64,000 nucleotides of DNA, taken from positions 124,001 to 188,000 of the forward strand of contig NZ_JAYGHA010000005.1 of the NCBI RefSeq assembly GCF_034931405.1, read 5' to 3'. The stretch is from RDYJ01 sp034931405 (GTDB taxonomy: Bacteria; Cyanobacteriota; Cyanobacteriia; Cyanobacteriales; Nostocaceae). The position numbers and the translations under genes are program-made. Shown here piece after piece: positions 18,501 through 25,990 of this stretch (positions are counted from its first letter, which is position 1; the number at the start of each line of letters is the position of its first letter). A model generated the notes under the pieces. It was not told where the DNA came from. It saw only the letters and a program-made list of their open reading frames with translations, and made no database searches.

Positions 18501-19391
18501 AACAGCAGGAGTTTTACTAAAACACATATAGGCAAAAATCGAATTATCAGTGTCAACTCCGCCGGTGATCATCATATCAGCGCGGTGTTCAACTAACTCG
18601 CTAATTGCCATTTTTAATGCACCTAAAGAACTGGCACAAGCTGCATCAACTACACAGTTCATTCCTCCTAAATCAAGGCGGTTGGCGATACGTCCAGAAA
18701 TGACATTAGCTAACATTCCGGGGAAGGCATTTTCTTCCCATTGAATGTATGCACTTTGGAATTTTTCAATCACTTTTTGGGTATCTTGATCCGATAAACC
18801 ACTGTTTTTCAGGACTTTTTCCCAAACCGGATATTGCAACCTTGTCCCTAGAGGTACTGCTAATTGTCTACCAATTGCTACACCTAAGATTACGCCTGTT
18901 TTATCACGGTTAAACTGTCGAGATTCACTATATCCAGCATCTTCCATCGCTGCTTTAGCAACTACCAAACCCAATAATTGGGAAATATCTGTCACCTCTA
19001 AAATATTCGGAGGTAAACCAAATTCCATCGGGTTAAAATCAATATCTGGAATAAATCCGCCTCGTTTACAGTAAGTTTTATCTGGTGCTTTGGGATCAGG
19101 ATTATAGTAATCCTCTATACTCCAACGTGAAGCAGGAACATCGGTAATACAATCTACTTTCTGCACAATTTTTTCCCAATATTCCTGTAAATTTTTGGAT
19201 TGGGGAAATACAGAAGCCATACCAATAATTGCTACATTAGTTTGCTGCAATTGGGTATTAATTTTACTGTCTAAATTTGTATTGTTTGGCATATTTTTCT
19301 TGGACTTGATAAGTTTGAGCAGAACCTTTTCACAATTGCTAACTTCATCTTGCAATTGTGCTAATGCAACTTCAAATTTGGCAGCAGCCAT
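12555..19391 (-). CDS. HglE/PfaA-type polyketide synthase, KS-AT-ACP-ACP-KR-DH
   Basis: A 2278-residue iterative type I synthase. KS: Cys in DAACASS (near residue 250), His in AHGTGT (near 385) and GHTKAAAG (near 425). AT: GHSFGE (near 717). A Gln-rich coiled-coil linker lies at about 1080-1220. Two almost identical ACPs each carry LGIDSIKR (near 1270 and 1410). KR: VSGGAKGI (near 1720) with the downstream SS-Y-N region YLILFSSVVGFYG and YAIANE. C-terminal DH-like fold: HVIADRPVLP (near 2020) and DVQIH. The architecture matches HglE, which makes the heterocyst glycolipid aglycone, and PfaA. The ATG at 19391 is preferred; a TTG ten codons upstream (19421) is also in frame. First gene of a six-gene operon; product unknown. 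Confidence 0.9.
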   Translation of the reverse strand: MAAAKFEVALAQLQDEVSNCEKVLLKLIKSKKNMPNNTNLDSKINTQLQQTNVAIIGMASVFPQSKNLQEYWEKIVQKVDCITDVPASRWSIEDYYNPDPKAPDKTYCKRGGFIPDIDFNPMEFGLPPNILEVTDISQLLGLVVAKAAMEDAGYSESRQFNRDKTGVILGVAIGRQLAVPLGTRLQYPVWEKVLKNSGLSDQDTQKVIEKFQSAYIQWEENAFPGMLANVISGRIANRLDLGGMNCVVDAACASSLGALKMAISELVEHRADMMITGGVDTDNSIFAYMCFSKTPAVSPGEKVKPFDADSDGMMLGEGVGMLVLKRLDDAVRDGDRIYAVIKGIGTSSDGKYKSIYAPHSQGQVKALRRAYENAGFSPKTVGLIEAHGTGTMVGDPTEFTSIKEVFGENNSKQQYIALGTVKSQIGHTKAAAGAASLIKTALALHHKVLPPTINITKPHPKLNIENSPFYLNTETRPWISHQPRRAGVSAFGFGGTNYHVVLEEYKHEHDHSYRLHNAAKSILLFAPTNQELLSRCEDVQRQLQSKNQEQCYQQLVTESEKVEVPINNVRVGFVSTSLTQATEFLQLIIDLIKNKPTAESWEHPKGIYYRQKGIETTGKIVALFSGQGSQYLEMGRELVINFPCLRQTYTCIDDLLDKDGLNSISEVVFPRPVFDAEHKNNQLKTLQKTEYAQPAIGAFSAGLYKILQQAGFKADFVAGHSFGELTALWAGGVLSEEDYFFLVKSRGQAMATPTEIDAGGMLAVKGDISQVTELIKDFPEVAIANCNSQNQVVLAGKKTAIAKVQNILKDKGISTFLLEVSAAFHTPLVAHAQKPFAQAIEKVTFHQAKIPVYTNVTGELYPHEPPAMQKNLKQHLLNQVLFRQEIEKIYADGGYCFIEFGPKNVLTNLVKEILAEKPHIAVALNGNYRQDSDLVLREAVMQLRVAGLSLQNLDPYQIETKIPQIDQKKVLNVRLNSTNITDKVQKAFAKALENDHIINLQSVTVNENQQQAQPDFSEVKVSLPANQNGNSQTVNNSNNDQLEKVEISHPTYDKVIDSLEQSLAEFTRQQDNITQVHEQSLQTQTEYIKTFYQLMQQQYSLLENGEINEYQAQTQQLGISSSERSMIRFHDHQADTIRIHEKYLNYQQDYANNYFQLLQKHYDFLQIADDALDVQESSRPLPPHLLVEAENPRPFVNSFHENGANISPPIQAEKLPEKSNPITVVPTSSINIDISNLSQTLLNIVSDKTGYPVEMLDLSMDIEADLGIDSIKRVEILGGLLELYPDLPKPNPEELGQLRTLGEISEYIKTLVPEFLNQNVETLESHIVTAQNLVEVSHETVEDKKEIAENDTTNIIYFSEDLLNKSAEKEIIIPADLSQTLLNIVSDKTGYPAEMLDLSMDIEADLGIDSIKRVEILGGLLELYPDLPKPNPEELGQLRTLGQIAEYMQHQAKSVNQLVTQEQQNVKEQEFQHQILRSPSKIKPLSQPDILDFIISAHHIVLITDDGSQTTEKLAKTLTEKGCKTVVLSFPSIQSNLPAEVHQVRLNDWSEESLEQELIQIANNFGSVATFIHLNPVFTSSNETDKAILRHVFLIAKYLKQSLNQSTTKGRNSFLAIARLDGEFGLGKTNDFSPISAGLFGLTKSLNQEWENVFCRSLDLSPDLDAETSVKYILAELQDPNLLVTEVGYSNKGRFTLVAEHSFPSPQSPIPNPQSQVFLVSGGAKGITAKCVIKLAQAYQCKFILLGRSSTEPEPVWAEGYDHEADLKQRIMEDFLVRGEKPTPIMVQKKYQVIVSQREIQNTLQAIEKAGGKAEYLSIDVTEKTLLAEKIAPVVEHLGAITGIIHGAGNLADKRIENKSSQDFEAVYGAKIEGLENLLHCVPPSQLQYLILFSSVVGFYGNVGQSDYAIANEILNKSAHIIKHKHPNCHVVAINWGPWDSGMVSPELKKAFADRGIETIPIEIGTQMLVNELTNTNSETAQVVIGSPLIYIPPTLSSDLKTYRIKRKLTLASNPFLHDHVIADRPVLPATCGLLWMTSTCEQLYPGFKIFACPNFKVLKGIVFDKNLASEYTLEIQEIAKNENKEIEFAAKISSITPEGKIRYHFSVNLILKREIPTPPSYKSLNLNQDDQFLPTNKLLYQNGGSSLFHGTIFQGVKSVLNASPGKLTIECNLPQPTAQQQGQFSVQTFNPYIADVQIHSLWLWTQHFHQIGCLPSEIHNFEQFANVPFNETFYVTCEVKSKTESNVIADIITHNKQGQIYNRMIGAKGTILPKQIA
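14248..14284. repeat. Heptad tandem repeat inside the PKS reading frame
   Basis: GGGGATT/GGGAATT/GGGGACT heptads of the same type as the intergenic arrays at 33735 and 50670 lie in frame just before the KR Rossmann motif. They encode a Ser/Pro/Gln/Asn-rich linker (PSPQSPIPNPQSQ). The length is compatible with the frame, so the domain remains open. Confidence 0.8.
15040..15690. repeat. Near-identical duplicated ACP coding segments
   Basis: About 200 bp at 15062-15260 recur almost base for base at 15492-15690, encoding the two ACP domains with only a few differences (for example Ala versus Val before EMLDLSMD). The intervening 230 bp linker is unrelated. Such identity at the nucleotide level suggests recent duplication or gene conversion. 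Confidence 0.85.
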
Positions 19392-19421
19392 GACGATATT
19401 TTCTCTATTTTGCTCGTGCAA

Positions 19422-20645
19422 TGTAGAACTGCTAAGAAATTAGTTATCTCTATAAATCAAGACAATGAAAATCGATAAGATCCCCGACTTATGATATCAA
19501 TTTATAATTTGTGAACACAATAAACAAAAGAAGTCGGGGATCTGGGTATGAACGAGTTCCATAGCTGAATACTTACTGAAAATTAAATATCTAGAGACAA
19601 CAATTTTCTCTGTACAAATAAATTATTGATTGCTCAATTAAATTTGGTAAAATGCTTCACTCGGCGGCTCAAGCGGGGATAGTTTCAACTTGAAAACTTA
19701 ATCCTCTTCCCTGTACTTTTATGAAATTGCCGCTAACTTATCTTTTATATTAGACTGGTGACAAATATTTTGCAACTCCTATGCAACTTAGATGCAACTT
19801 AATCAAGTTGAGCAGAATCTAAGTTGTCTTGAGATTTACTTGTGAGATATCTACTTATCCAATTACTATCAATAATTAGCTGATATTTTTCACATAATTA
19901 CAAAAGTTGCATATAAATTGCATATCTTTTATTCAGAAGATAGATCCTTAATGTCTCAAATCAGCTAGGAGTCTGGATATTCTTTATTTTGCAGTCGTTA
20001 ACCATGAATGTGATTTGGATATTTTGGTCTTTGCAGCTAAGATGTATAGCTTGACTCTAGGGATTTATTGAATGAAAGTAATTTAATAAATGAGCATTTC
20101 TGCATCTATCTGGAAGTAGATTTTTTCTAGCTAATGTCTAAATTTAGCAAATTTGAAAAATTATTTTCTCAACAAACAACAAGTTTAAATAATTTTCTTT
20201 GACTGCTAAAAGTTAAGATTTTGAAGTAAATTTAATCACGAGTAACTATGTCTAAAGAATGATAAAAAGGGTATTTTTAACCACTGAATTGTTATCTTTT
20301 TGCAGATGAGTAACAAATGTAAGTAAACTTTAATGGTAAAGTTTGACTCTGTTCATATACCTGAGATATTTATCTATTCAATTTGTTGCATAGGGGTTGA
20401 AATTGAGGATTAATCAGTTTATTCTGTGTGGTTGAATGATGTAAATGTAAATCCATGCTGTTTGTTTAAAGTAGTGGCTAGATTCAGAATTTAGGTAGAG
20501 TAAATATATAAATTCACCTGATTAATTCATCAATCTGTCCACTCTTAACAGTACGGTATTGTAGTACAACTTCATGCAATTTAACTAGATTGTGTGTAGG
20601 GGACTGCAAAATGGTAATTACAAGAAACTATAAGGGCTTGCTGGC
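19422..20645. other. Long divergent intergenic region between synthase and export operons
   Basis: No credible gene over 1.2 kb. It begins with a hairpin repeat (19474-19575). Farther on, ATGCAACTTA occurs twice in tandem (about 19781-19800), followed by AATCAAGTTG and, near 19907, AGTTGCATATAAATTGCATA. These are candidate binding sites for a regulator. A TTGTAGTACAA palindrome lies at 20559-20569, about 75 bp before the next gene. Probable promoter region for both transcription directions. Confidence 0.5.
19474..19575 (-). repeat. Hairpin repeat with invertible loop, copy A
   Basis: The arms AGATCCCCGACTT (19478-19490) and AAGTCGGGGATCT (19531-19543) enclose a 40-nt AT-rich loop (AATTTATAATTTGTGAACAC). 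Outside the second arm lies the flank GGGTATGAACGAGTT and AGCTGAATACTTACT. The same family occurs at 24470-24572, 58945-59050 and 59051-59128. When copies are aligned by the outer flank, the loop of this copy is in the opposite orientation. Confidence 0.8.
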
Positions 20646-20969
20646 ATGAGACTATCTGAATTAGATCCACTCATACCGCTCAATGAGTTGAGAGAAGAAC
20701 TACTCAAATTACCAAAAGGCTACTCTTTTTATGAAGACGAATTGGTAGATTTTCTATCACGACGCAGATGGCCTGAGAGCGATCGCCGAATTGATAGAAC
20801 AACTTTCTGGCGGTGGCGAAACGACAACGGAATTGAACATCAAAAAGTATTCAGTCGCTTGGATATCCTCAAATTATGCCAAATTTGTGATCATTATAGA
20901 GTTGACGGAACTCGCAACGAATACTTAGCGATTATGAAAAAGAAAAAAGAACTGATGCTCAACAAATAA
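20646..20969 (+). CDS. Small basic protein, possible DNA-binding regulator
   Basis: A 107-residue protein of unknown family. The sequence is helical throughout, with an acidic first third and a basic centre (SRRRWPESDRRIDRTTFWRWRNDNG, here spanning about residues 38-62) that resembles a recognition helix of a winged or simple helix-turn-helix. The C-terminus is Lys-rich. It lies alone between the synthase operon and devBCA, with a strong terminator 50 bp downstream, so it is its own transcript. A role in regulating either operon is inference from position and basic character. The ATG at 20646 is the only reasonable start. Confidence 0.55.
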   Translation: MRLSELDPLIPLNELREELLKLPKGYSFYEDELVDFLSRRRWPESDRRIDRTTFWRWRNDNGIEHQKVFSRLDILKLCQICDHYRVDGTRNEYLAIMKKKKELMLNK

Positions 20970-21022
20970 CTGTGCATCTTCCTGGAGCAAAAATACTAAA
21001 TAGCTCTCATCATAAATAATAA

Positions 21023-21072
21023 AGCCAAGGAATTGATGGATCTATATATCCATCTTCCTTAGCTCTCTTTTT
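21023..21072 (+). terminator. Intrinsic terminator after the small regulator-like gene
   Basis: The nested stem AGCCAAGGAA / TTCCTTAGCT with inner GATGGAT / ATCCATC around CTATAT is followed by CTCTTTTT. It is a convincing rho-independent terminator that insulates devBCA from upstream transcription. Confidence 0.85.
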
Positions 21073-21260
21073 ACCAGATTTACCAAATATTGAAATCCAG
21101 AAATAATTAAAATTGAATAAGTTTAATAAGTCGCATCAACGTTATCAGGGAATGCTCTCAAGTGTACTGCTCTATCTCTTTTATTTATAGAGATAAAAGC
21201 TTCTGTTAACCCCATGAGGGGAAAAACGCCGTGCTAATTGCTAATTTATAAGGCATAATT

Positions 21261-22460
21261 ATGGTACACAAAGAAAAGCAGTCATTCACAAACCCTGTAG
21301 CTTGGTTGTCGATAACTTTGGCAATTACTACATCTGTAGTTACTGCTGTAATATCTTTCTATAGCCTTTCACGGTTTCATCTTAAATCTCAATTAAATTC
21401 TCCAGTTCCTATCAGCAGTCTTACTCCTACAATGACTGCTGTTGCTGCTTTAGGACGTTTAGAACCTCAAGGAGAAATTATTCGCTTGTCTGCTCCAGGT
21501 TCTCAAAGGGGAAGTGTGAGAGTAGCCAAACTTTTGGTCAAAAAAGGTGACAAAATTCATCCAGGACAAGTAGTTGCAATTCTTGATAGTTACGCTACTA
21601 ATCTTGCAGCTTTAGAAAAAACTAAACGACAGATACAAGTTGCCCAAGCTAATCTTAAACGAGTAGAAGCCGGAGCAAAACAAGGTGACATTTCGGCTCA
21701 AAAAGCTACAATTGCTCGTTTGGAAGCTGAGTTACGTGGAGAAACTTCTACCCAAAAAGCTACAATTGATCGCTTAAAAGCTGAATTAAATAATGCAGAA
21801 ACAGAAAATCAGCGTTATCAACAATTATATGAAGATGGTGCTATTTCTGCTTCTAATGTAGATACTAAACGCTTGCGAAGAGATACTGTACAACAACAAC
21901 TAAATGAAGCCAAAGCTTCCTTAAATAGAACTGTAGAAACTCTGCAAAAACAGTTAAATGAAGCCCAAGCTAAACTTGATAGTATTACCGAAGTTCGTCC
22001 TACCGATATCCAAGCAGCACAAGCTGATGTGGAAAGTGCAAAAGCATCACTGAAACAAGCTCAAGCAGAACTGGATTTAAGTTCTATCCGTTCACCAATA
22101 AATGGACAAGTGTTAAAAATTAATGCTTGGCCAGGAGAAATAATTGGTAGTAATGGTGTAGCTGAATTAGGTCGCACTCAACAAATGTATGTAGTCGCAG
22201 AAGTCTACGAAACTGATATTAAAAAAGTGCGTTTAGGTCAGTCCGTGGAAATTACTGGGGATGCTTTCACAGGCAAAATTAAAGGAACAGTTACAGATAT
22301 TGGTTTACAAGTTGGTAAACAAAATGTCTTTACTAATAACCCTGGTGCGGATACAGACAATAAAATAGTTGATGTCAAAGTTCGCATTAATAGCCCAATA
22401 GATAATCAAAAAGTTGCATCTTTGACTAATTTACAGGTACAGGTACTTATCAAAATTTAA
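21261..22460 (+). CDS. devB: DevB-like periplasmic adaptor (HlyD/membrane fusion protein)
   Basis: Membrane-fusion subunit of a DevBCA-type exporter; in heterocystous cyanobacteria such pumps export glycolipids with a TolC-type outer-membrane channel. The 399 residues show one N-terminal membrane helix (about 14-34), a first half-lipoyl stretch (VKKGDKIHPGQVVAILDSY near 93), a long coiled coil with Ala/Gln/Lys repeats (about 115-255), the second half-lipoyl region (SSIRSPINGQVLKINAWPGE near 274) and a beta-barrel C-terminus. First gene of three; an inverted repeat TATCTCT/AGAGATA (21173-21195) lies in its leader. Paralogues are common in Nostocales, so the symbol denotes the family. Confidence 0.88.
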   Translation: MVHKEKQSFTNPVAWLSITLAITTSVVTAVISFYSLSRFHLKSQLNSPVPISSLTPTMTAVAALGRLEPQGEIIRLSAPGSQRGSVRVAKLLVKKGDKIHPGQVVAILDSYATNLAALEKTKRQIQVAQANLKRVEAGAKQGDISAQKATIARLEAELRGETSTQKATIDRLKAELNNAETENQRYQQLYEDGAISASNVDTKRLRRDTVQQQLNEAKASLNRTVETLQKQLNEAQAKLDSITEVRPTDIQAAQADVESAKASLKQAQAELDLSSIRSPINGQVLKINAWPGEIIGSNGVAELGRTQQMYVVAEVYETDIKKVRLGQSVEITGDAFTGKIKGTVTDIGLQVGKQNVFTNNPGADTDNKIVDVKVRINSPIDNQKVASLTNLQVQVLIKI

Positions 22461-22579
22461 GTATCTTAAATATCAAAAGATTGCCAAATTCAGACTTCAA
22501 TTCCATAGGCTGCTAATTCATTAGCCGCAGCACCTAAATAATTCCATCAGTCTAAACCAGACTATCAGAGGCTTTAAAT

Positions 22580-23752
22580 ATGATTCTCAATATACCTCTA
22601 GCTTGGCTACAATTAGCCAAACAAAGAGTCCGCTTTTTTGTGGCTTTAGCAGGAATTGCTTTTGTTGCTGTTTTAATGTTTATGCAAATAGGCTTTCAAG
22701 ATGCTTTATATGCTAGTGCTACACAATTACATAAAAATCTTCAAGGAGACTTGTTTTTAATTAGCTCCCAATATAAATCTTTGACTTCTAATCAAAGTTT
22801 TTCCCGCAGTCGTTTATACCAAACATTGGGTTTTGCAGGTATTGAATCAGTCGATACATTATATGTGCAGTTTGCTAAGTTAAAAAATCCCATTAATGGG
22901 CGCAAATATCCTATCTATATACTAGGATTCGATCCCGTTAAATCCATTTTTAAATTACCAGAAATTCAAGCTGATTTTAAGTTACTCCAAATACCCAATC
23001 AGGTATTTTTTGACCGTGCTTCTCGTCTAGAATTTGGACCAATTGCTGAATATTACCAACAAAATAAACCTGTGAGTATGGAAATATTTAGTTATTTCGG
23101 TTTAGTTGGTTACAAAGTTAAAGTTAGTGGCTTATTTAGTCTTGGTCCTTCCTTTGGCGTTGATGGAAATTTAATTGTTAGTTCTTCTACTTTCATGCGA
23201 ATATTTACAGAACGTGATGCTAATAAAATAGATATAGGACTAATTCACCTCCAACCAGGTGCTAATCCAAAAACAGTTTTGGCAAATTTATCAGCCAAGT
23301 TACCCAAAGATGTCATCGTCATGACTCGCAAAGAATTTATTGATTTTGAAAAAAGTTATTGGACTTTAAGAACACCGATTGGATTTGTATTTAACCTGAT
23401 GGTAATTATGGGTTTTGTGGTTGGTGTAATTGTTGTCTATCAAATTCTTTATAGTAATATCTCTACGCATCTTGTAGAATTTGCCACTCTCAAAGCAATG
23501 GGTTTTAAAAATAAGTATCTCTTGCGCGTTGTTTTTCAACAAGCTCTAATTTTAGCAGCCTTGGGCTATATCCCCGGTTTTGCTATATCTTTAGGACTTT
23601 ATGATCTTGCTAAAAATGTAACTCAGTTACCAGTCACTATGGATATGGAAAAAGCATTAATAGTATTAATCTCCGCAATTTTAATGTGTCTAATTTCTGG
23701 CTTTTTCTCTACCAATAAATTACGTAATCTAGATCCAGCAGAAATTTTCTAA
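22580..23752 (+). CDS. devC: DevC-like ABC transporter permease
   Basis: Permease of the DevBCA exporter, MacB/FtsX-like. The 390-residue protein has an N-terminal membrane segment (about residues 18-40), a large periplasmic domain (about 45-265) and three C-terminal membrane segments (about 272-300, 318-345, 355-378), ending with the usual LRNLDPAEIF tail. It starts 119 bp after devB and ends 11 bp before devA, so the three genes form an operon. The devB-devC gap includes a minus-strand stop-free fragment (LGAAANELAAYGIEV) that may be a decayed gene end. Confidence 0.9.
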   Translation: MILNIPLAWLQLAKQRVRFFVALAGIAFVAVLMFMQIGFQDALYASATQLHKNLQGDLFLISSQYKSLTSNQSFSRSRLYQTLGFAGIESVDTLYVQFAKLKNPINGRKYPIYILGFDPVKSIFKLPEIQADFKLLQIPNQVFFDRASRLEFGPIAEYYQQNKPVSMEIFSYFGLVGYKVKVSGLFSLGPSFGVDGNLIVSSSTFMRIFTERDANKIDIGLIHLQPGANPKTVLANLSAKLPKDVIVMTRKEFIDFEKSYWTLRTPIGFVFNLMVIMGFVVGVIVVYQILYSNISTHLVEFATLKAMGFKNKYLLRVVFQQALILAALGYIPGFAISLGLYDLAKNVTQLPVTMDMEKALIVLISAILMCLISGFFSTNKLRNLDPAEIF

Positions 23753-23763
23753 GCCGAGAGAAT

Positions 23764-24447
23764 ATGATGCAATCAACAGCAATTATAGAAATCAGTAATC
23801 TCAATCAATACTTCGGCATCACCAAATTAAAAGATCAGATATTATTTGACGTTAATTTGACAATTGGGTCTGGTGAAATTGTCATTATGACTGGTCCATC
23901 TGGTTCAGGAAAGACAACTTTATTAACTCTAATTGGTGCTTTACGTTCTGTTCAACAAGGAAGTCTAAAATTTATTGGACAGGAACTATCTGGAGCAAGA
24001 AATGAAAAATTAGTTCAAGTTCGTCGTCAAATTGGTTATATTTTTCAAGCTCATAATTTACTGGACTTTTTAACAGCTAGACAAAATGTACAAATGTCTT
24101 TGGAATTGCAAGCAAATATTTCAGAATGGGAAGCTCAAATACAATCAGAAGCCATGCTTAATGCTGTGAAATTAGGACATCGTATTAATTATTATCCTTC
24201 GGATTTATCAGGAGGACAAAAACAACGGGTTGCTATTGCTCGTGCTTTAGTTAGTCATCCTAAATTAGTCTTAGCTGATGAACCTACAGCAGCTTTAGAT
24301 AGTAAATCAGGTCGAGATGTTGTCAATTTGATGCAGCAATTAGCAAAGGAACAAAATTGCGCCATTTTAATTGTTACCCATGATCACCGCATTTTAGATA
24401 TTGCTGATCGGATCATTCAAATGGAAGATGGTAAATTAATTAAATAA
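23764..24447 (+). CDS. devA: DevA-like ABC transporter ATPase
   Basis: ATP-binding subunit of the DevBCA exporter (227 residues). Walker A GPSGSGKTT (near residue 46), Q-loop IFQAHNLLDFLT (near 96), signature LSGGQKQRVAIARAL (near 148), Walker B LVLADEPTAALDS (near 170) and switch His in IVTHDHR (near 206) are all intact. It belongs to the LolD/MacB subfamily that powers export to the periplasm or outer membrane. The tandem start ATGATGCAA allows two neighbouring start codons. Linked to the divergent synthase operon, it is the natural candidate exporter for that product. Confidence 0.93.
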   Translation: MMQSTAIIEISNLNQYFGITKLKDQILFDVNLTIGSGEIVIMTGPSGSGKTTLLTLIGALRSVQQGSLKFIGQELSGARNEKLVQVRRQIGYIFQAHNLLDFLTARQNVQMSLELQANISEWEAQIQSEAMLNAVKLGHRINYYPSDLSGGQKQRVAIARALVSHPKLVLADEPTAALDSKSGRDVVNLMQQLAKEQNCAILIVTHDHRILDIADRIIQMEDGKLIK

Positions 24448-24469
24448 GTTGTAAAAATTCAGGTGAGGC

Positions 24470-24572
24470 GATAAAATTCCCGACTTCTTTTGTTTATTGT
24501 GTCCATAAATGATAAATTTATCTCAGAAGTCGGGGATCTGGGGATGAAAGGTTGCTATAGCTGAATACTTAC
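24470..24572 (-). repeat. Hairpin repeat with invertible loop, copy B
   Basis: The arms ATTCCCGACTTCT and AGAAGTCGGGGATC surround the loop, and the outer flank GCTATAGCTGAATACTTAC lies to the right, as in copy A. The loop reads TTTGTTTATTGTGTCC, the reverse complement of that in copy A. It sits 20 bp after devA, where it may serve as the transcript-end hairpin. Confidence 0.8.
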
Positions 24573-24731
24573 AATAAGTTGATAATTACCTCATAATTTA
24601 GGAGTCAAAAGTCAGAAGAATCTGTGAATCTCAACCTCCCAATATCTACTCTAAGGATGATGTGATAATTTTACTTTTGATTTAAGGTATAAGCACTCCA
24701 GATATATCCATGTTAAATTGAAGTTGTTATT

Positions 24732-24971
24732 ATGGTGCAAGATTTGCTTGTTTGTATACAAGAAGCAACTTTATACTTGATATTTCAAAAGTCTTGGCTT
24801 CCTCAAAATCCTGATGAATGTTTCGTTAATTCTCCCTGCGGATGTGAGCATCCTGGGAAAGATATTCAATGTGAAGACTGTACATATTTGGAAGGTTGCT
24901 TATCTAGTTGGAAGCTGAATCAAGACCATCTTAAACAAAGGAAACAACGTAGCTATAGAACTCATATTTGA
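24732..24971 (+). CDS. Small Cys-rich hypothetical protein
   Basis: A 79-residue protein that I do not recognise. The central segment has six cysteines in CGCEH, CEDCTYLEGC spacing (about residues 36-56), which looks like a small metal-binding knuckle or a disulphide cluster. The last five residues and the stop codon lie in the repeat that flanks the assembly gap (from 24954), so the original C-terminus may have been replaced by the insertion. It is preceded by a non-coding stretch containing hairpin repeat B. Confidence 0.5.
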   Translation: MVQDLLVCIQEATLYLIFQKSWLPQNPDECFVNSPCGCEHPGKDIQCEDCTYLEGCLSSWKLNQDHLKQRKQRSYRTHI

Positions 24972-25095
24972 ATTTTGAAAAAATCNNNNNNNNNNNNNNN
25001 NNNNNNNNNNNNNNNNNNNNNNNNNNNNNNNNNNNNNNNNNNNNNNNNNNNNNNNNNNNNNNNNNNNNNNNNNNNNNNNNNNNNNNATCCCTATA
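24954..25095. mobile_element. Repeat element around assembly gap 1 (ends match gap 2)
   Basis: The left end reads TATAGAACTCATATTTGAA and on to GAAAAAATC, then 101 Ns (24986-25086), then ATCCCTATA. The same two ends in inverted orientation flank the gap at 54073-54165. Termini TATAG...CCTATA next to TA suggest a TA-targeting element (IS630/mariner-like or a derived MITE). Total length with Ns is about 142 bp if the gap estimate is right. The element abuts the nagB stop codon. Confidence 0.6.
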
Positions 25096-25096
25096 G

Positions 25097-25870
25097 TTAA
25101 AATAGCAATTTTGCAGAATTTACATCTAAAAATAAGCTGGCTTGTGGTTGTTTTCGCAAAATTGAAGCTGGGTAATTTGTAGTAATATCCCCGTGTAATA
25201 TCTCTTTAACTATTTTGGCTTTGCGTGGATCTGGTGCTAGACAAATGATTTTTTTTGCCGCACAAATTACGGGGATAGTTACAGTAAAAGCATACTGAGG
25301 AACGGTTTCTAAGTTGGGAAAATACCCGGTTTTTAGTTGTTGCTGACGGTTGACTTGATCTAGTTTTACTAATTTGACATTGGCGGGATCTTCAAAATCT
25401 GCTACTGCGGGATCATTAAAGGCTAAATGTCCATTTTCTCCTACACCAAGAAGACATAAATCAATGGGTTGAGCTTTTAATAGTTTAGTATAGCGATCGC
25501 ACTCGGTAACAGGTTCTAACGCATCTCCTTCTATATAATGAAATTGCCGTGGAAATACCCGTTTTTCTACACGTTCTCGCAAATAATACCGGAAACTTGC
25601 GGGATGGTCAGCATTAATTCCTAAATATTCATCAAGATGGAATAATGTTATCCTTGACCAGTCTATCCCACCTAAAGCAATTAAAGCATCAAGAAATTTA
25701 AGTTGTGAATTTCCTGTGGCTAACAACAAAGCAATTGTATCCTGTCGTTGCAGCAGGTCATCTAAATATTTCTGTACGATTTCAGCAACATCCTCTGCCA
25801 TTTCTGTTTCAGAGTTGTAAATCTGTACTCGGAGATGATCGCAATCAAAAGATGTGGTAACATCTGGCAT
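25097..25870 (-). CDS. nagB: Glucosamine-6-phosphate deaminase
   Basis: Converts glucosamine 6-phosphate to fructose 6-phosphate and ammonia, or belongs to the closely related NagB/6-phosphogluconolactonase-like family. The 257-residue form starting at ATG 25870 (MPDVTTSF) has the expected length; an in-frame start 20 codons upstream gives an unlikely hydrophobic extension. The substrate loop LLLATGNSQ (near residue 50), FHLDEYLGI (near 76), CLLGVGENGHLAFNDP (near 138) and the C-terminal SILRKQP segment match. The stop codon is one base from the repeat element that surrounds the assembly gap. Confidence 0.9.
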   Translation of the reverse strand: MPDVTTSFDCDHLRVQIYNSETEMAEDVAEIVQKYLDDLLQRQDTIALLLATGNSQLKFLDALIALGGIDWSRITLFHLDEYLGINADHPASFRYYLRERVEKRVFPRQFHYIEGDALEPVTECDRYTKLLKAQPIDLCLLGVGENGHLAFNDPAVADFEDPANVKLVKLDQVNRQQQLKTGYFPNLETVPQYAFTVTIPVICAAKKIICLAPDPRKAKIVKEILHGDITTNYPASILRKQPQASLFLDVNSAKLLF

Positions 25871-25990
25871 TTGCTTAAATACAAGGTAATGGAAATATCC
25901 GAAAATCAAATATACGTTTTTTAGAACCATTGTAGAGACATTCCAAAGATGTTTTATAGCCAGTCTCTACAATCTTTTCACCGGATTATA

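Noticed and set aside
20551..20567. NtcA site GTA-N8-TAC before the regulator-like gene
   Set aside because: The sequence GTACGGTATTGTAG gives GTA-N8-TAG, one base off, and no correctly placed -10 box is evident.
22500..22560. Minus-strand fragment LGAAANELAAYGIEV between devB and devC
   Set aside because: Only about 18 codons without a start and preceded by a stop; too short to call as a pseudogene.
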